From the NCBI RefSeq assembly GCF_001006325.2, contig NZ_LBIA02000001.1, positions 869,501 to 933,500 on the forward strand: a stretch of DNA of 64,000 nucleotides. The letters are read 5' to 3'. Positions 36,957 through 45,036 of this stretch are shown one piece after another. The stretch comes from Afipia massiliensis (GTDB lineage Bacteria > Pseudomonadota > Alphaproteobacteria > Rhizobiales > Xanthobacteraceae). The notes below the pieces were generated by a model. The model was not told the DNA's origin and did not search any database. It was given only the letters and a program-made list of their open reading frames with translations. A program made the translations under genes and the position numbers. Numbering within the stretch: position 1 is the stretch's first letter; each line of letters starts with the position of its first letter.

Positions 36957-38627
36957 ATGCGTGCATCGCTTGCCACGAAGCTGTCTTCTATGGTCGCCGT
37001 CGGACTGGCCGCAATCACCGGCGCCAGTCTCTGGCTTGCGGACGCCAGCATCGAATCCGAACGACAGGCAGTCTCCCGGCAGGCCGAGTTCAAGCAGCTG
37101 GGCGACGATCTCGCCGCCGGCTCGGACCTCCTGACCAATGAAGCGCGCCGCTACACCATTTTCGGAGAGAAGAAGCACCACGACGCCTACTGGCGCGAGG
37201 TGAACCAAACCAAGACACGTGATCGCGTCGTTCAGCGCCTGACCCAGCTCGGCGCGCCAAAGGCAGAACTGGACCTGATCGAAAAGGCCAAGGCCAACTC
37301 GGATGCCCTCATCAAGATCGAGGAAGCCGCCATGGCCGCCGTGCAGAAAGGCGATCTCGAGCAGGCCCGCAAGCTGATGTTCGATGCGAACTACGATCGC
37401 AACAAGGCTGTGATCGTGCAGCCGCTCGACGAATTCCAGACCAAGATGAACACCCGCGCCAGACTGGAGACGGAAAGCGCACAGTCCCGCGCGCGCTGGA
37501 TGGGCTTCATCGCCCAGGTCATGACCATCCTGTCGGCCGTCACCTTCATCGCGATCCTCTATTTCGTGTTCAGCCGCCGCGTGGTCGCCCCGTTGACGCA
37601 GCTTGGCGCCGTCGTGACGCGCCTCGCCGAGCAGGATTACAAGGCTGAGGTGCCGAACATCGACCGGCAGGACGAAATCGGCGACATGGCCCGTGCGGTG
37701 CAGGTCTTCAAGCAGAACGGCATCGAGCGCGAAAGACTGGAAGCCGAACAGCGCAACGAACGCTCCGCCAAGGAACGGCGCGCCGCGCAGATGGAGCGGC
37801 TGACCCTGGAGTTCGAGACGAAAGTCGGCAATCTCGTTCAGCTTCTGTCGACGGCGTCGAGCGACATGCAGATGACCGCCCAATCGATGTCGGCGACCGC
37901 CGAGGAGACCAACCAGCAGTCGACCGCCGTTGCCTCCGCTGCGGAAACCGCATCGCTGAACGTCGAATCGGTCGCAGCAGCAGCGGAAGAGCTTTCGTCG
38001 TCGATCGGCGAAATCAGCCGTCAGGTCACCCAATCGGCAACCATCGCAAACACCGCGGTGGCCGACGCCAAGCGCACCGACCAGACCGTTCAGGCGCTCG
38101 CCGAAGGCGCCCAGAAGATCGGTGAAGTGGTCACGCTGATCCAGACGATTGCATCGCAGACCAACCTGCTCGCCCTCAACGCCACGATCGAAGCCGCACG
38201 GGCGGGTGACGCGGGACGCGGGTTTGCCGTTGTTGCAACCGAAGTGAAGAGCCTCGCCACCCAGACCGCTCAGGCGACCGAGGAGATTTCAGCGCTGGTG
38301 AACCAGATCCAGATCGCCACGCGCGACGCGGTCGCTGCGGTCCAGGGCATCGGAACGACGATCGACGACATCAGCAAGATCTCCGCCGCCATCGCTGCTG
38401 CGGTGGAGGAACAATCCGTCGCAACCAAGGAAATCGCGCAGAACGTGCAACGCGCCTCTGCCGGCACCGCCGAAGTGACCGCCAACATCGGCGGCGTGCG
38501 ACAGGCTGCGACCGATACCGGTTCTGCGGCAGAGAAAGTGCTCGGTGCAGCCGGGCGACTGTCGCAACAGTCCAACGAGTTGCAGAGCGAGGTCCGCGTG
38601 TTCCTCGGCAGCGTGAAGGCCGCTTAA
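36957..38627 (+). CDS. Methyl-accepting chemotaxis protein
   Basis: 556 residues. Transmembrane segment 1 at about 8-28, a helical periplasmic domain (about 30-180) resembling a four-helix-bundle sensor, transmembrane segment 2 at about 182-205, HAMP (206-260). The signalling domain contains the conserved hairpin '[37 protein letters not shown]' (about 395-430). It signals to CheA/CheW; the ligand is unknown. GGAAGAAG precedes ATG 36957. Monocistronic by spacing. Confidence 0.93.
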   Translation: MRASLATKLSSMVAVGLAAITGASLWLADASIESERQAVSRQAEFKQLGDDLAAGSDLLTNEARRYTIFGEKKHHDAYWREVNQTKTRDRVVQRLTQLGAPKAELDLIEKAKANSDALIKIEEAAMAAVQKGDLEQARKLMFDANYDRNKAVIVQPLDEFQTKMNTRARLETESAQSRARWMGFIAQVMTILSAVTFIAILYFVFSRRVVAPLTQLGAVVTRLAEQDYKAEVPNIDRQDEIGDMARAVQVFKQNGIERERLEAEQRNERSAKERRAAQMERLTLEFETKVGNLVQLLSTASSDMQMTAQSMSATAEETNQQSTAVASAAETASLNVESVAAAAEELSSSIGEISRQVTQSATIANTAVADAKRTDQTVQALAEGAQKIGEVVTLIQTIASQTNLLALNATIEAARAGDAGRGFAVVATEVKSLATQTAQATEEISALVNQIQIATRDAVAAVQGIGTTIDDISKISAAIAAAVEEQSVATKEIAQNVQRASAGTAEVTANIGGVRQAATDTGSAAEKVLGAAGRLSQQSNELQSEVRVFLGSVKAA

Positions 38628-38643
38628 CAAAGGCGTCATTGGC

Positions 38644-38668
38644 GGAACAGTTGCCGGTGCATGACGTT
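38644..38668 (+). promoter_or_regulatory. EcfG promoter of csbD
   Basis: Perfect GGAAC (38644-38648), 16 nt, CGTT (38665-38668). Expected transcript start about 38675, 25 nt before the csbD start codon. Confidence 0.85.
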
Positions 38669-38699
38669 ATCGATCACATTCACACTCAGGAGATGATCG

Positions 38700-38900
38700 A
38701 TGGATTGGAACCGCGTTGAAGGTAACTGGAAGCAGTTCAAGGGTGCTGCGAAGGAAAAATGGGGCAAGCTGACCGATGACGATCTCGATGTCATCGAAGG
38801 CCGCCGCGAGCAGCTCGAAGGCAAGCTCCAGCAGCGCTACGGCTTCGCCAAGGATCAGATCCACAAGGACGTGGACGACTGGTTCAAGACGCTGAAATAG
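38700..38900 (+). CDS. csbD: CsbD family stress protein
   Basis: 66 residues: 'MDWNRVEGNWKQFKGAAKEKWGKLTDDDLDVIEGRREQLEGKLQQRYG', the complete CsbD signature. Members are small, abundant general-stress proteins of unclear biochemistry. AGGAG lies about 7 nt before ATG 38700. A perfect EcfG promoter upstream puts it in the PhyR-EcfG regulon, and an intrinsic terminator follows. Confidence 0.93.
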   Translation: MDWNRVEGNWKQFKGAAKEKWGKLTDDDLDVIEGRREQLEGKLQQRYGFAKDQIHKDVDDWFKTLK

Positions 38901-38920
38901 CCGCTACAAACAAGCAGCGA

Positions 38921-38945
38921 AAAGCCCCGGCAATGCCGGGGCTTT
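38921..38945 (+). terminator. Intrinsic terminator of csbD
   Basis: Eleven-bp stem aaagccccggc / gccggggcttt with loop aat, then TT. Symmetric enough also to serve the converging small gene at 38987. Confidence 0.88.
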
Positions 38946-38986
38946 TTGCTTGGGTGCGAACTTCGTCGCAGCCTGCGCCGCCGGCG

Positions 38987-39148
38987 CTAGAACACCGCGA
39001 GATATTTCAGAATCGAGATGATGCCGATGATGATGACGATGGCGCGGACGATCTGCTTCGCGCGACCGTCGATCGGCAGCAGATTCACGAGGTAAAGAAC
39101 CAGAATAACGACGAGAAACGTGATCAGGACGCTGATAAGCAAAGACAT
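38987..39148 (-). CDS. Small hydrophobic membrane protein (Thivi_2564-like)
   Basis: 53 residues: MSLLISVLITFLVVILVLYL, then VNLLPIDGRAKQIVRAIVII and IGIISILKYLAVF. Two membrane spans are separated by a short 'PIDGRAKQ' loop; I recognise this as the Thivi_2564-type membrane protein family. GAGGGG 6 nt before the ATG supports translation. A perfect EcfG promoter lies at 39237-39213 on the same strand. Function unknown; probably a stress-induced inner-membrane peptide. Confidence 0.85.
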   Translation of the reverse strand: MSLLISVLITFLVVILVLYLVNLLPIDGRAKQIVRAIVIIIGIISILKYLAVF

Positions 39149-39212
39149 GGTAACCCCTCATGCAATCGAAAACGCAGGGAGCGAGAAACTCGTCCCGTAT
39201 CCCTGCAAATCC

Positions 39213-39237
39213 AACGATCACATTGAGGTTTGGTTCC
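39213..39237 (-). promoter_or_regulatory. EcfG promoter of the 53-residue membrane protein
   Basis: On the minus strand GGAAC (39237-39233), 16 nt, CGTT (39216-39213); expected start about 39206. A second weaker match (GGGAC-N17-CGTT) lies at 39196-39171. Confidence 0.82.
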
Positions 39238-39267
39238 CTTCCGGGAACAGAGATCACATCCCGCGAA

Positions 39268-39930
39268 CTACTGCGCCGCGACGACCGGCAGACGTTCGAA
39301 TTTCGCGCGAACGGATTTCGGTGCCGGCGTGAAATTGAGCGCCGCGCTGCGGCGGCTGCTGCCTGCGATCATCAAGCCATCCGCGCCGGCAACGATATCG
39401 CCCTTGCGCAGGGTCGGATCGTCTTCGATCTTGACCGAGGCCAGACCCGCGGGGTCCTTGCCGTTGCAGGTGCAGCCGGCGATCAATTCCTTGCGGTAGC
39501 GAAACGCGTTCGGAAGGTCCGAATAGGACTTTCCGGTTTCGCTCGACGCGTGATCGATCGATCCGCCGTAGAAAATTTTCGTCTCGGAGGCCGGACAGAA
39601 GCTCTTGCAGGCTTCGGCCTTGGTCTGTCCTTCAGATGCGACGACCGGGAAGTAACGACCGTCGCAGGTCCGCACGCAGTAGGACGTCGATCCGTAGCTT
39701 CCGCCATAGATGTTGACCCGTCTGCCCGGCGACGGCTGCGCGTCACCGAACGGGGAAACGAACGGCATCGATGGCGGCGGGCTTGGATGCGCGTTGTCGT
39801 TCATGATACCGCCGAAGAACGAGGAGAAAAAGTCACGGGCATGCGCAGACGAAGCACCGGCCGAAACTGAGACAAGCGCCATCACGACGGCAACTGCCGT
39901 CGATCGGCGGTACAACTTGAACTGACGCAT
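39268..39930 (-). CDS. DUF2865 family secreted protein
   Basis: 220 residues with a signal peptide (to about AHA 31). The DUF2865 core is 'SYCVRTCDGRYFPVV' followed by 'EACKSFCPASETKIFYGGSIDHASSETGKSYSDLPNAFRYRKELIAGCTCNG', with six conserved Cys likely in disulfides. Role unknown. ATG 39930 has AGAGGG 5 nt upstream. It follows the L,D-transpeptidase gene by 52 bp on the same strand and probably shares its stress promoter, which suggests an envelope role. Confidence 0.85.
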   Translation of the reverse strand: MRQFKLYRRSTAVAVVMALVSVSAGASSAHARDFFSSFFGGIMNDNAHPSPPPSMPFVSPFGDAQPSPGRRVNIYGGSYGSTSYCVRTCDGRYFPVVASEGQTKAEACKSFCPASETKIFYGGSIDHASSETGKSYSDLPNAFRYRKELIAGCTCNGKDPAGLASVKIEDDPTLRKGDIVAGADGLMIAGSSRRSAALNFTPAPKSVRAKFERLPVVAAQ

Positions 39931-39982
39931 GATGCCCTCTTCAGCCTGGTTCATCCGGTACATGGCCTGCTCAAACTTTCAA

Positions 39983-40819
39983 TCAATATAATCCGGACAA
40001 TTTGGCGTTTTGTGACGTGCGCGGAGCAGCCGAGTCGCTCACGCGCAGCGGCTTGAGCGCGCTGGCTCTCGGGGCCGCTCTCTCTTTTGTAGCATCGGCT
40101 TCGATCCGGCGGCTCTTCGGCAGCACGACAACCTTGGTGCCGATGGAAACGCGGCTGGCCAGATCCTGCACATCGTCATTGGTCAGGCGGATACAGCCGC
40201 TGGAGACGAACTTGCCGATCGTAGACGGATCGTTGGTGCCGTGAATACGGTAAGCGCTGGAGCCAAGATACATCGCCGCCGCGCCCAGCGGATTTCCCGG
40301 ACCGCCCGCAACGAACCGCGGCAGGTAAGGCTGGCGCGCGATCATCTCTGCTGGCGGGTGCCAGTCAGGCCAGGATGCCTTGCGCGACACGGTCTGCACA
40401 CCCGACCAGGTGAAGCCCTCGCGGCCGACGCCGACGCCGTAGCGGATCGCGCGGCCCTGACCGAGCACGTAATACAGCGTGGTGTTGCCGGTATCGATCA
40501 CGATGGTGCCGGGCGCTTCGTGTGTCCCGTAGGAGACGACCTTGCGTTGCAGCCGCTCGGGAAGGACAGCAGAACTGTCGCTGTCATCCTCGGTCATATT
40601 TGGCGAAGGCAGCGCTTGCCGATCCGACCAGAACGAGCCCTGCGAGTATCCATTTGAATATCCAGCGTAGCCAAGCGTTTGCGACATCGCGGGCGTGGCC
40701 AGGACGATCGGCAATGCCATCGCCGCCACGGTGAAGCCGCGAGCTGATCGAAGGGACGTGGTGAAAATCCGGGAGATGGAATTTGGAGACACTGAATTCG
40801 CCTGCGCCGAATGTGTCAT
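39983..40819 (-). CDS. L,D-transpeptidase (YkuD domain)
   Basis: 278 residues, N-terminal export signal (hydrophobic 'FTVAAMALPIVLATPAMSQ'). The YkuD catalytic motif is intact: 'YRIHGTNDPSTIGKFVSSGCIRL' with His193 and nucleophile Cys209. It makes 3-3 cross-links in peptidoglycan or attaches proteins to it in the periplasm. Start 40819 has GAGG/AGG upstream. A perfect EcfG promoter lies 50 bp before the start, so wall remodelling appears to be part of the general stress response. Confidence 0.9.
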   Translation of the reverse strand: MTHSAQANSVSPNSISRIFTTSLRSARGFTVAAMALPIVLATPAMSQTLGYAGYSNGYSQGSFWSDRQALPSPNMTEDDSDSSAVLPERLQRKVVSYGTHEAPGTIVIDTGNTTLYYVLGQGRAIRYGVGVGREGFTWSGVQTVSRKASWPDWHPPAEMIARQPYLPRFVAGGPGNPLGAAAMYLGSSAYRIHGTNDPSTIGKFVSSGCIRLTNDDVQDLASRVSIGTKVVVLPKSRRIEADATKERAAPRASALKPLRVSDSAAPRTSQNAKLSGLY

Positions 40820-40869
40820 GACCTGCCTCGGGGTTCTGCGATGGCATCGTGTGATGCGGATACAGAGCG

Positions 40870-40894
40870 AACGCGGGGTCATGGCTTTGGTTCC
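40870..40894 (-). promoter_or_regulatory. EcfG promoter of the L,D-transpeptidase gene
   Basis: On the minus strand GGAAC (40894-40890), 16 nt, CGTT (40873-40870). Expected start about 40863, 43 nt before the ATG. Confidence 0.85.
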
Positions 40895-40957
40895 GGCGCT
40901 CTCCTCGCAGCGATTGTTTGTGCAGGCCGGCACGGTGCCGGTTCACGCCAAGACAGT

Positions 40958-40982
40958 GGAACCTTGGGACGGGCTGACGGTT
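40958..40982 (+). promoter_or_regulatory. Near-consensus EcfG promoter of the DUF3309-AI-2E transporter unit
   Basis: GGAAC (40958-40962), 16 nt, GGTT (40979-40982). One mismatch in the -10. Divergent from the transpeptidase promoter and about 50 bp before the DUF3309 start. Confidence 0.55.
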
Positions 40983-41032
40983 AGCGGTCCCGGAGGCCGG
41001 CTGGGGCCGGTGTAAAATCGAGGACTTTCATC

Positions 41033-41191
41033 ATGTCTCTTGGCACCATTCTCATCATTATTTTGATCCTTATCCTGCTCGGCGTCATTCCAAGCTGGGG
41101 CCACAGCGCCAACTGGGGTTACGGCCCGTCGGGGATCGTCGGCACCATTCTGGTGATCGTGGTGATCCTGCTGTTGCTCGGCAGAATCTGA
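41033..41191 (+). CDS. DUF3309 small membrane protein
   Basis: 52 residues: MSLGTILIIILILILLGVIP, then SWGHSANWGYGPSGIVGTIL and VIVVILLLLGRI. This is the DUF3309 pattern with two hydrophobic segments around a Trp/Gly-rich turn. Often found with stress genes; function unknown. The next gene starts one base after its stop, so the two are translated from one message. Confidence 0.88.
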   Translation: MSLGTILIIILILILLGVIPSWGHSANWGYGPSGIVGTILVIVVILLLLGRI

Positions 41192-41192
41192 C

Positions 41193-42311
41193 GTGGCCGA
41201 CGTGCGCCGGGAGGTGCGCGACAGGATTCGTCCGGCGAAGCCTTCGCCGGACGAGCAGGACGAGCAGCAGCCTCCGGCTATTGGACAAGCGGAGATCGTT
41301 TCTTTTTCGCTGATCGCGCTGCTCATCATCAGCGTGGTTGCGGTGCTGTACGTCGCGCGGGCTTTCTTCCTTCCGACGGTGACAGCGCTCGTGATCGGCA
41401 CCATGCTGTCTCCGGCGGCGAAATTCTTCGAGCGTTTTGGAATTCCACGCTCGGTCTCGGCGGTCCTGATCGTCTCGGCAACCTGCGCCGCATTGGCTTT
41501 CATGGTGGCGCTGATTTCCGCGCCGGTGATGGAGTGGACCACGCGGCTGCCGGAGCTGGGATCGTCGCTGAAGGACAAGTTTCACGTCTTCGACCGGCCG
41601 ATCGCGTTCTGGCACCAGTTGCAGGCGTTGTTCGGAATCACGACAGCGCCCGGCGAATCCAGCCTTCTGCTGCCGAAGATCGAATGGGTACAGCCAACGC
41701 TCGAATTCCTGTCGCCGACATTCACCGAGATCCTGCTGTTCTTCGCGGTTCTCGTTCTCTTCATCGCAAGCTGGCCGGATCTGCGCCGCGCGCTCGTTCT
41801 GAACTTTACCGGCCACGACTCGCGGCTGCGCGCCCTGCGCATCCTGAACGCGATCGAGAGCAATCTCGGCGGCTATCTGCTGACGGTGACCCTGATCAAT
41901 ATGGGGCTTGGCATCGCCACCGGATTGATCTGCGCTGCCACCGGAATGCCGAATCCCGCCGGCCTTGGCGCGCTGGCCGCGACGCTGAACTACATTCCGA
42001 TCATCGGCCCTATCGTCATGTTCGTCGTGCTGGCGGCGGTCGGCATCATTACCGCCTCGACGCTCAGCGGCGGATTGGTCGCGGCGGCAGCCTTTGCCGC
42101 CGTGGCCTTCATCGAAGGACACTTCATCACGCCCATGATCATCGGCCGGCGGCTCGAGCTGAATGCGCTCGCAGTGTTCATCGCCATTGCCTTCTGGACA
42201 TGGCTGTGGGGACCGATGGGCGCGTTTTTGTCGTCACCGATCCTGATCGTCGGCCTGGTCCTCAAGGAGCACTTGATGCCGGTCAAGGACACCCAGTTGC
42301 CCGGCGACTAA
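41193..42311 (+). CDS. AI-2E family transporter (PerM/YdiK-like)
   Basis: 372 residues, about seven to eight spans. A cytoplasmic Pro/Glu-rich start is followed by 'LIALLIISVVAVLYVARAFFLPTVTALVIGTMLSPAAKFFERFGIPRSVSAVLIV'. The conserved C-terminal half has 'GIATGLICAATGMPNPAGLGALAATLNYIPIIGPIVMFVVLAAVG' and 'EGHFITPMIIGRRLELNALAVFIAIAFWTWLWGPMGAFLSSPI'. The family exports small molecules or ions; quorum-signal export cannot be assumed. Start GTG 41193, coupled to the DUF3309 gene. Confidence 0.88.
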   Translation: MADVRREVRDRIRPAKPSPDEQDEQQPPAIGQAEIVSFSLIALLIISVVAVLYVARAFFLPTVTALVIGTMLSPAAKFFERFGIPRSVSAVLIVSATCAALAFMVALISAPVMEWTTRLPELGSSLKDKFHVFDRPIAFWHQLQALFGITTAPGESSLLLPKIEWVQPTLEFLSPTFTEILLFFAVLVLFIASWPDLRRALVLNFTGHDSRLRALRILNAIESNLGGYLLTVTLINMGLGIATGLICAATGMPNPAGLGALAATLNYIPIIGPIVMFVVLAAVGIITASTLSGGLVAAAAFAAVAFIEGHFITPMIIGRRLELNALAVFIAIAFWTWLWGPMGAFLSSPILIVGLVLKEHLMPVKDTQLPGD

Positions 42312-42319
42312 TCAGCAAT

Positions 42320-42344
42320 GGAACCTTCGCCGGAACCGCGCGTT
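42320..42344 (+). promoter_or_regulatory. EcfG promoter of the DUF883 gene
   Basis: GGAAC (42320-42324), 16 nt, CGTT (42341-42344). Expected start about 42351, 27 nt before the ATG. Confidence 0.85.
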
Positions 42345-42377
42345 TTCGCACGGAGCCATGCGGCACAGGAGTTTTAG

Positions 42378-42749
42378 ATGTCCAGCACCGACGGCGAAGA
42401 CGCCATGAAATCCATGACGGACAAAGCCACACATGAACGCCTTCAGAAGGATGTAGAAGCCGTGAAAAACGATATCTCAGCACTCGCAGATCAGATTTCG
42501 GACGTGATCGAGGCTTTCAAGGGCGATGCCCGCAAGCAGGCCAAGCGGACGTACAAGCAGGCCCGCTCCAATGTGGACACGATGATGTCCGACGCCAGCA
42601 AGCGCGGCAGCGAGGCGCTGGACGCCGCACAGGATTATGCCAGCACGCTGGAGGAATCGCTCGAAGACGCCATCACGCAGCGCCCGCTGGCCGCGGTCGG
42701 CCTCGCCGTCGGGCTCGGCTTTCTGATCGGCGTGACCTGGCGCCGGTAA
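42378..42749 (+). CDS. DUF883 (ElaB/YqjD-like) membrane-anchored protein
   Basis: 123 residues. A long amphipathic helix/coiled coil ('HERLQKDVEAVKNDISALADQISDVIEAFKGDARKQAKRTYKQARSNV') ends in a C-terminal membrane helix with glycine-zipper spacing ('PLAAVGLAVGLGFLIGVTWRR'), the hallmark of YqjD/ElaB. In enterics these tail-anchored proteins bind ribosomes in stationary phase; the same role here is inference. Perfect EcfG promoter upstream. Confidence 0.9.
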   Translation: MSSTDGEDAMKSMTDKATHERLQKDVEAVKNDISALADQISDVIEAFKGDARKQAKRTYKQARSNVDTMMSDASKRGSEALDAAQDYASTLEESLEDAITQRPLAAVGLAVGLGFLIGVTWRR

Positions 42750-42762
42750 CGCGGATTTTCAG

Positions 42763-42785
42763 GCCACCGGCACCCCGCCGGTGGC
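42763..42785 (+). terminator. Hairpin between the DUF883 and YqjE/holin-like genes
   Basis: Nine-bp perfect stem gccaccggc / gccggtggc with a 5-nt loop; the T tract comes 12 bp later, so read-through into the next gene is likely. Confidence 0.5.
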
Positions 42786-42829
42786 GCTCGGGGCGGATTT
42801 TTCGTTGACGGATACTGATCGGATTTTCG

Positions 42830-43267
42830 ATGTTTCAGAAATTCATGGATGACTTTCGCGAAAGCACCGGGAGTGCGCTGCGGCTGACATCTCTGGCAAT
42901 CGCCGTCGCGGTGTTGCTGTTCATCACAACCTCGTTCCTGTGCGCTGCAGCCTTCGTTTTTGTCCTGCAGAAATACGGATTGCTGCAGGCCTGCCTCGCG
43001 GGCGCCGGCGTGTTCTTCGTAGCGACTATGCTGGCGGCGGTCTCCTACATCGTGCGCAAGCGGCAGATCCGGAAGAGGCCGGTCGAGGCTGCCAAATCCA
43101 CCATGCAGGCGGCTCTGAGCGACCCGATGGTGCTGGCGGCGGGCCTGCAGATCGTTCGAACGATCGGGCTGAAGCGTATCATTCCCATCGTCGCCATTGG
43201 CGGCGTGGCCCTTGGCCTGATGGCGAGCCGCCGCCAAACGGCCGACGATGAACCCGAGGAAGAATAA
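42830..43267 (+). CDS. YqjE/holin-X-like membrane protein
   Basis: 145 residues: two membrane spans (about 18-42 and 48-72, 'LTSLAIAVAVLLFITTSFLCAAAFVFVLQKYGLLQACLAGAGVFFVATMLAAVSYIV') and a further hydrophobic segment near 118-132. Ends in an acidic tail. Position after a DUF883 gene parallels yqjD-yqjE. Probably co-transcribed with it from the EcfG promoter. Function unknown. Confidence 0.75.
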   Translation: MFQKFMDDFRESTGSALRLTSLAIAVAVLLFITTSFLCAAAFVFVLQKYGLLQACLAGAGVFFVATMLAAVSYIVRKRQIRKRPVEAAKSTMQAALSDPMVLAAGLQIVRTIGLKRIIPIVAIGGVALGLMASRRQTADDEPEEE

Positions 43268-43291
43268 GGGTTTTCAAAGCAATTCAAAAAC

Positions 43292-43315
43292 AAAGAGCGC
43301 CGGTTGGCGCTCTTT
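43292..43315. terminator. Bidirectional intrinsic terminator
   Basis: Ten-bp stem aaagagcgcc / ggcgctcttt, loop ggtt, T/A tracts on both sides. Lies between the convergent genes ending at 43267 and 43337. Confidence 0.88.
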
Positions 43316-43336
43316 TCGTTGGACCATGGCGAACGA

Positions 43337-43792
43337 TCAGGTCACGCAGCGGCCCGGTGCGAGTTGCCTTGCGGCGGGTGCCAGAACGCTGACCACGGGC
43401 TCGCAGGCCACCGGCCGCGATCCTGCGGACGACCCCTTGCCAGTGCTCGTGGTCGACGCCGGAGCCTTGCGCAGAGCATCCGCCGCATCGCCTGACGGCA
43501 TGCGGACCATGACCGAGGAATCGGAGGACCCCGGCACCTTGAATGAAATCGTGACGCCGCCGCCAGCGGGCGACACCGCCGGGTCGCGATCGCCCTTCGC
43601 CGACCGATCGACATTGACCGTGATTGTTTCAGCACGCGCGATTGCTTCCATACGCACAGGACTCGTCATCGCCGCGTCACCGCGCTGAGCCGGACCAAGC
43701 AGGCCGTTTCCCGCCGATACTTCCAGATGCACGGCACCCAGTGCCAGCATCCCTGCCACCACTCCGAGAGTTCCAGAAGCCAGGTTAGACAT
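43337..43792 (-). CDS. Hypothetical exported protein under stress promoter
   Basis: 151 residues. N-terminal hydrophobic segment 'LASGTLGVVAGMLALGAVHL' (signal or anchor), then a polar Pro/Ser/Gly-rich part with 'ITVNVDRSAKGDRDPAVSPAGGGVTISFKVPGSSDSSVMVRMPSGD' and two Cys near the end (SRPVACEPV, APGRCVT). No family recognised. Its reality is supported by a perfect EcfG promoter at the right distance and a terminator after the stop. Confidence 0.7.
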   Translation of the reverse strand: MSNLASGTLGVVAGMLALGAVHLEVSAGNGLLGPAQRGDAAMTSPVRMEAIARAETITVNVDRSAKGDRDPAVSPAGGGVTISFKVPGSSDSSVMVRMPSGDAADALRKAPASTTSTGKGSSAGSRPVACEPVVSVLAPAARQLAPGRCVT

Positions 43793-43844
43793 CTGCCGCC
43801 TCTACACGTTGCCATGCCGCACGACTGCGCGGCTCTGCGGTAAC

Positions 43845-43870
43845 AACGTGCCTCGCGCAGCTTTCGTTCC
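43845..43870 (-). promoter_or_regulatory. EcfG promoter of the hypothetical exported protein gene
   Basis: On the minus strand GGAAC (43870-43866), 17 nt, CGTT (43848-43845). Expected start about 43838, 46 nt before the ATG at 43792. Confidence 0.8.
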
Positions 43871-43913
43871 GGCGGCGCTATGGCGACGGCGCTAGAAAAA
43901 TCTGATCCGGACA

Positions 43914-43938
43914 GGAACATTGTCGTGAGGTGCGCGTC
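43914..43938 (+). promoter_or_regulatory. Near-perfect EcfG promoter of the candidate sRNA
   Basis: GGAAC (43914-43918), 16 nt, CGTC (43935-43938); a single mismatch at the last -10 base. It points into a non-coding stretch with two hairpins. Confidence 0.65.
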
Positions 43939-43944
43939 GTATCC

Positions 43945-44026
43945 ATAGCCGGTCAAATCCCCCTGCCCCTAATCGACCGGCTTTACGGGGGTGTAGCTGT
44001 GGTGATGCCGGCTGCACCCCTTTTTC
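43945..44026 (+). ncRNA. Candidate stress-induced small RNA with C-rich loop
   Basis: About 80 nt. Hairpin 1: perfect 8-bp stem agccggtc (43947-43954) / gaccggct (43975-43982) with a 20-nt loop that holds CCCCC and CCCC runs. Hairpin 2: 10-bp stem 43988-43997 / 44011-44020 (one G-U pair) followed by TTTTTCTTT, a complete intrinsic terminator. No gene on this strand ends here that would need it, and no ORF with a ribosome site lies inside. An EcfG-type promoter is placed for a start near 43945. Architecture resembles alphaproteobacterial sRNAs with exposed C-rich loops, such as the sigma-T-dependent GsrN of Caulobacter; homology to GsrN is inference. Confidence 0.65.
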
Positions 44027-44052
44027 TTTGTCTTTCTGCAACGCACGAAAAA

Positions 44053-44079
44053 GCCGGAACACGATCATCGCGTTCCGGC
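44053..44079 (-). terminator. Intrinsic terminator of phyR
   Basis: Stem gccggaac / gttccggc with an 11-nt loop; on the minus strand it is followed by TTTTTCGTG. About 40 bp after the phyR stop. Confidence 0.8.
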
Positions 44080-44119
44080 GTTTTCGTCACGGATGTGTGT
44101 TCAGGACGCAGTCGCCCCT

Positions 44120-44923
44120 TCAGGACGCCGCCGCCCTGGGCCGGCTTTTGGAGTTGCGCTGGAAGAACAGCGCCTGGCTTGCCACCGCCGACACCATGGC
44201 CGGCTGGAACGGCTTCGAAATCAAAAACGCCGGTTCAGGCCGCTCGCCGGTCAGAAAACGCTCCGGATAGGCAGTGATGAACACCACCGGCACCTCGAAC
44301 GACTTGAGCAACTCGTTCACGGCATCGAGGCCAGAACTGCCATCCGCAAGCTGGATGTCCGCCAGGATAAGACCCGGTCTTTTCGCCTTCGCCAGCGCGA
44401 TGGCATCGGTATGGGTCCGCGCCACGCCGATCACGTTATGACCGAGATTCTTGACCAGGCTTTCGAGATCCATCGCGATGAACGTCTCATCCTCGATGAT
44501 CAGGACATCGGTCGCGATCTCGGCAGCCAGTTCGCGGCCGGCGGTGTCCGCCAGTTCACGAACATGTGTCACGTCCGTATTCAGGATGTGGCCGACCTCT
44601 TCTTCCGCGAAGCCTTCGAGCGACAGCAGCAGAAACGCCTGACGCGCGAGCGCCGTCAGGCTCGACAGCCGCTGCTCGGACGCAACCGGTGCGGCTCCCT
44701 TGTCGGTCGTCTCATTCAGGGAGACGGAATTCCATATCTGGGTGAAAAGCCTGAACAGACCGACGCGCGGCCCGTGCTTTTCCTCCAGCAAGACGGGGTC
44801 TTGGAGCAAAGCCTCAAGCATGGCTGCCACATAGGCATCTCCCGATGCCTGGCTTCCGGTCAGCGCGCGGGCATAGCGCCGCAACAGTGGCAGATGTTCA
44901 GCTACGAGCTGAGAACGAGACAT
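44120..44923 (-). CDS. phyR: General stress response regulator PhyR (sigma-like + receiver)
   Basis: 267 residues. The N-terminal half (about 1-130) is a sigma-factor mimic with regions 2- and 4-like helices ('SQLVAEHLPLLRRYARALTGSQASGDAYVAAMLEAL', 'SLTALARQAFLLLSLEGFAEEEVGHILN'). The C-terminal receiver ('DVLIIEDETFIAMDLESLVKNLGHNVIGVA', phospho-acceptor Asp189 in LILADIQL, 'VVFITAY', 'LISKPF') follows. When phosphorylated, PhyR binds NepR and frees EcfG. Divergent from nepR-ecfG, with its own perfect EcfG promoter, so it is autoregulated. Start at MSRSQL (44923) rather than the extra five residues upstream. Confidence 0.95.
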   Translation of the reverse strand: MSRSQLVAEHLPLLRRYARALTGSQASGDAYVAAMLEALLQDPVLLEEKHGPRVGLFRLFTQIWNSVSLNETTDKGAAPVASEQRLSSLTALARQAFLLLSLEGFAEEEVGHILNTDVTHVRELADTAGRELAAEIATDVLIIEDETFIAMDLESLVKNLGHNVIGVARTHTDAIALAKAKRPGLILADIQLADGSSGLDAVNELLKSFEVPVVFITAYPERFLTGERPEPAFLISKPFQPAMVSAVASQALFFQRNSKSRPRAAAS

Positions 44924-44961
44924 ACCCCCTCCAATCAATCTTCATTTCCAATTTGGAGCGT

Positions 44962-44987
44962 AACGCGGTCGGACGACCGCCGGTTCC
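44962..44987 (-). promoter_or_regulatory. EcfG promoter of phyR
   Basis: On the minus strand GGAAC (44987-44983), 17 nt, CGTT (44965-44962). Expected start about 44955, 32 nt before the phyR start. Confidence 0.88.
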
Positions 44988-45036
44988 CCGCTTCCGGCTG
45001 TTTACGTTTTAATCGGAGAAAAGTTCCGGTCGGTCT

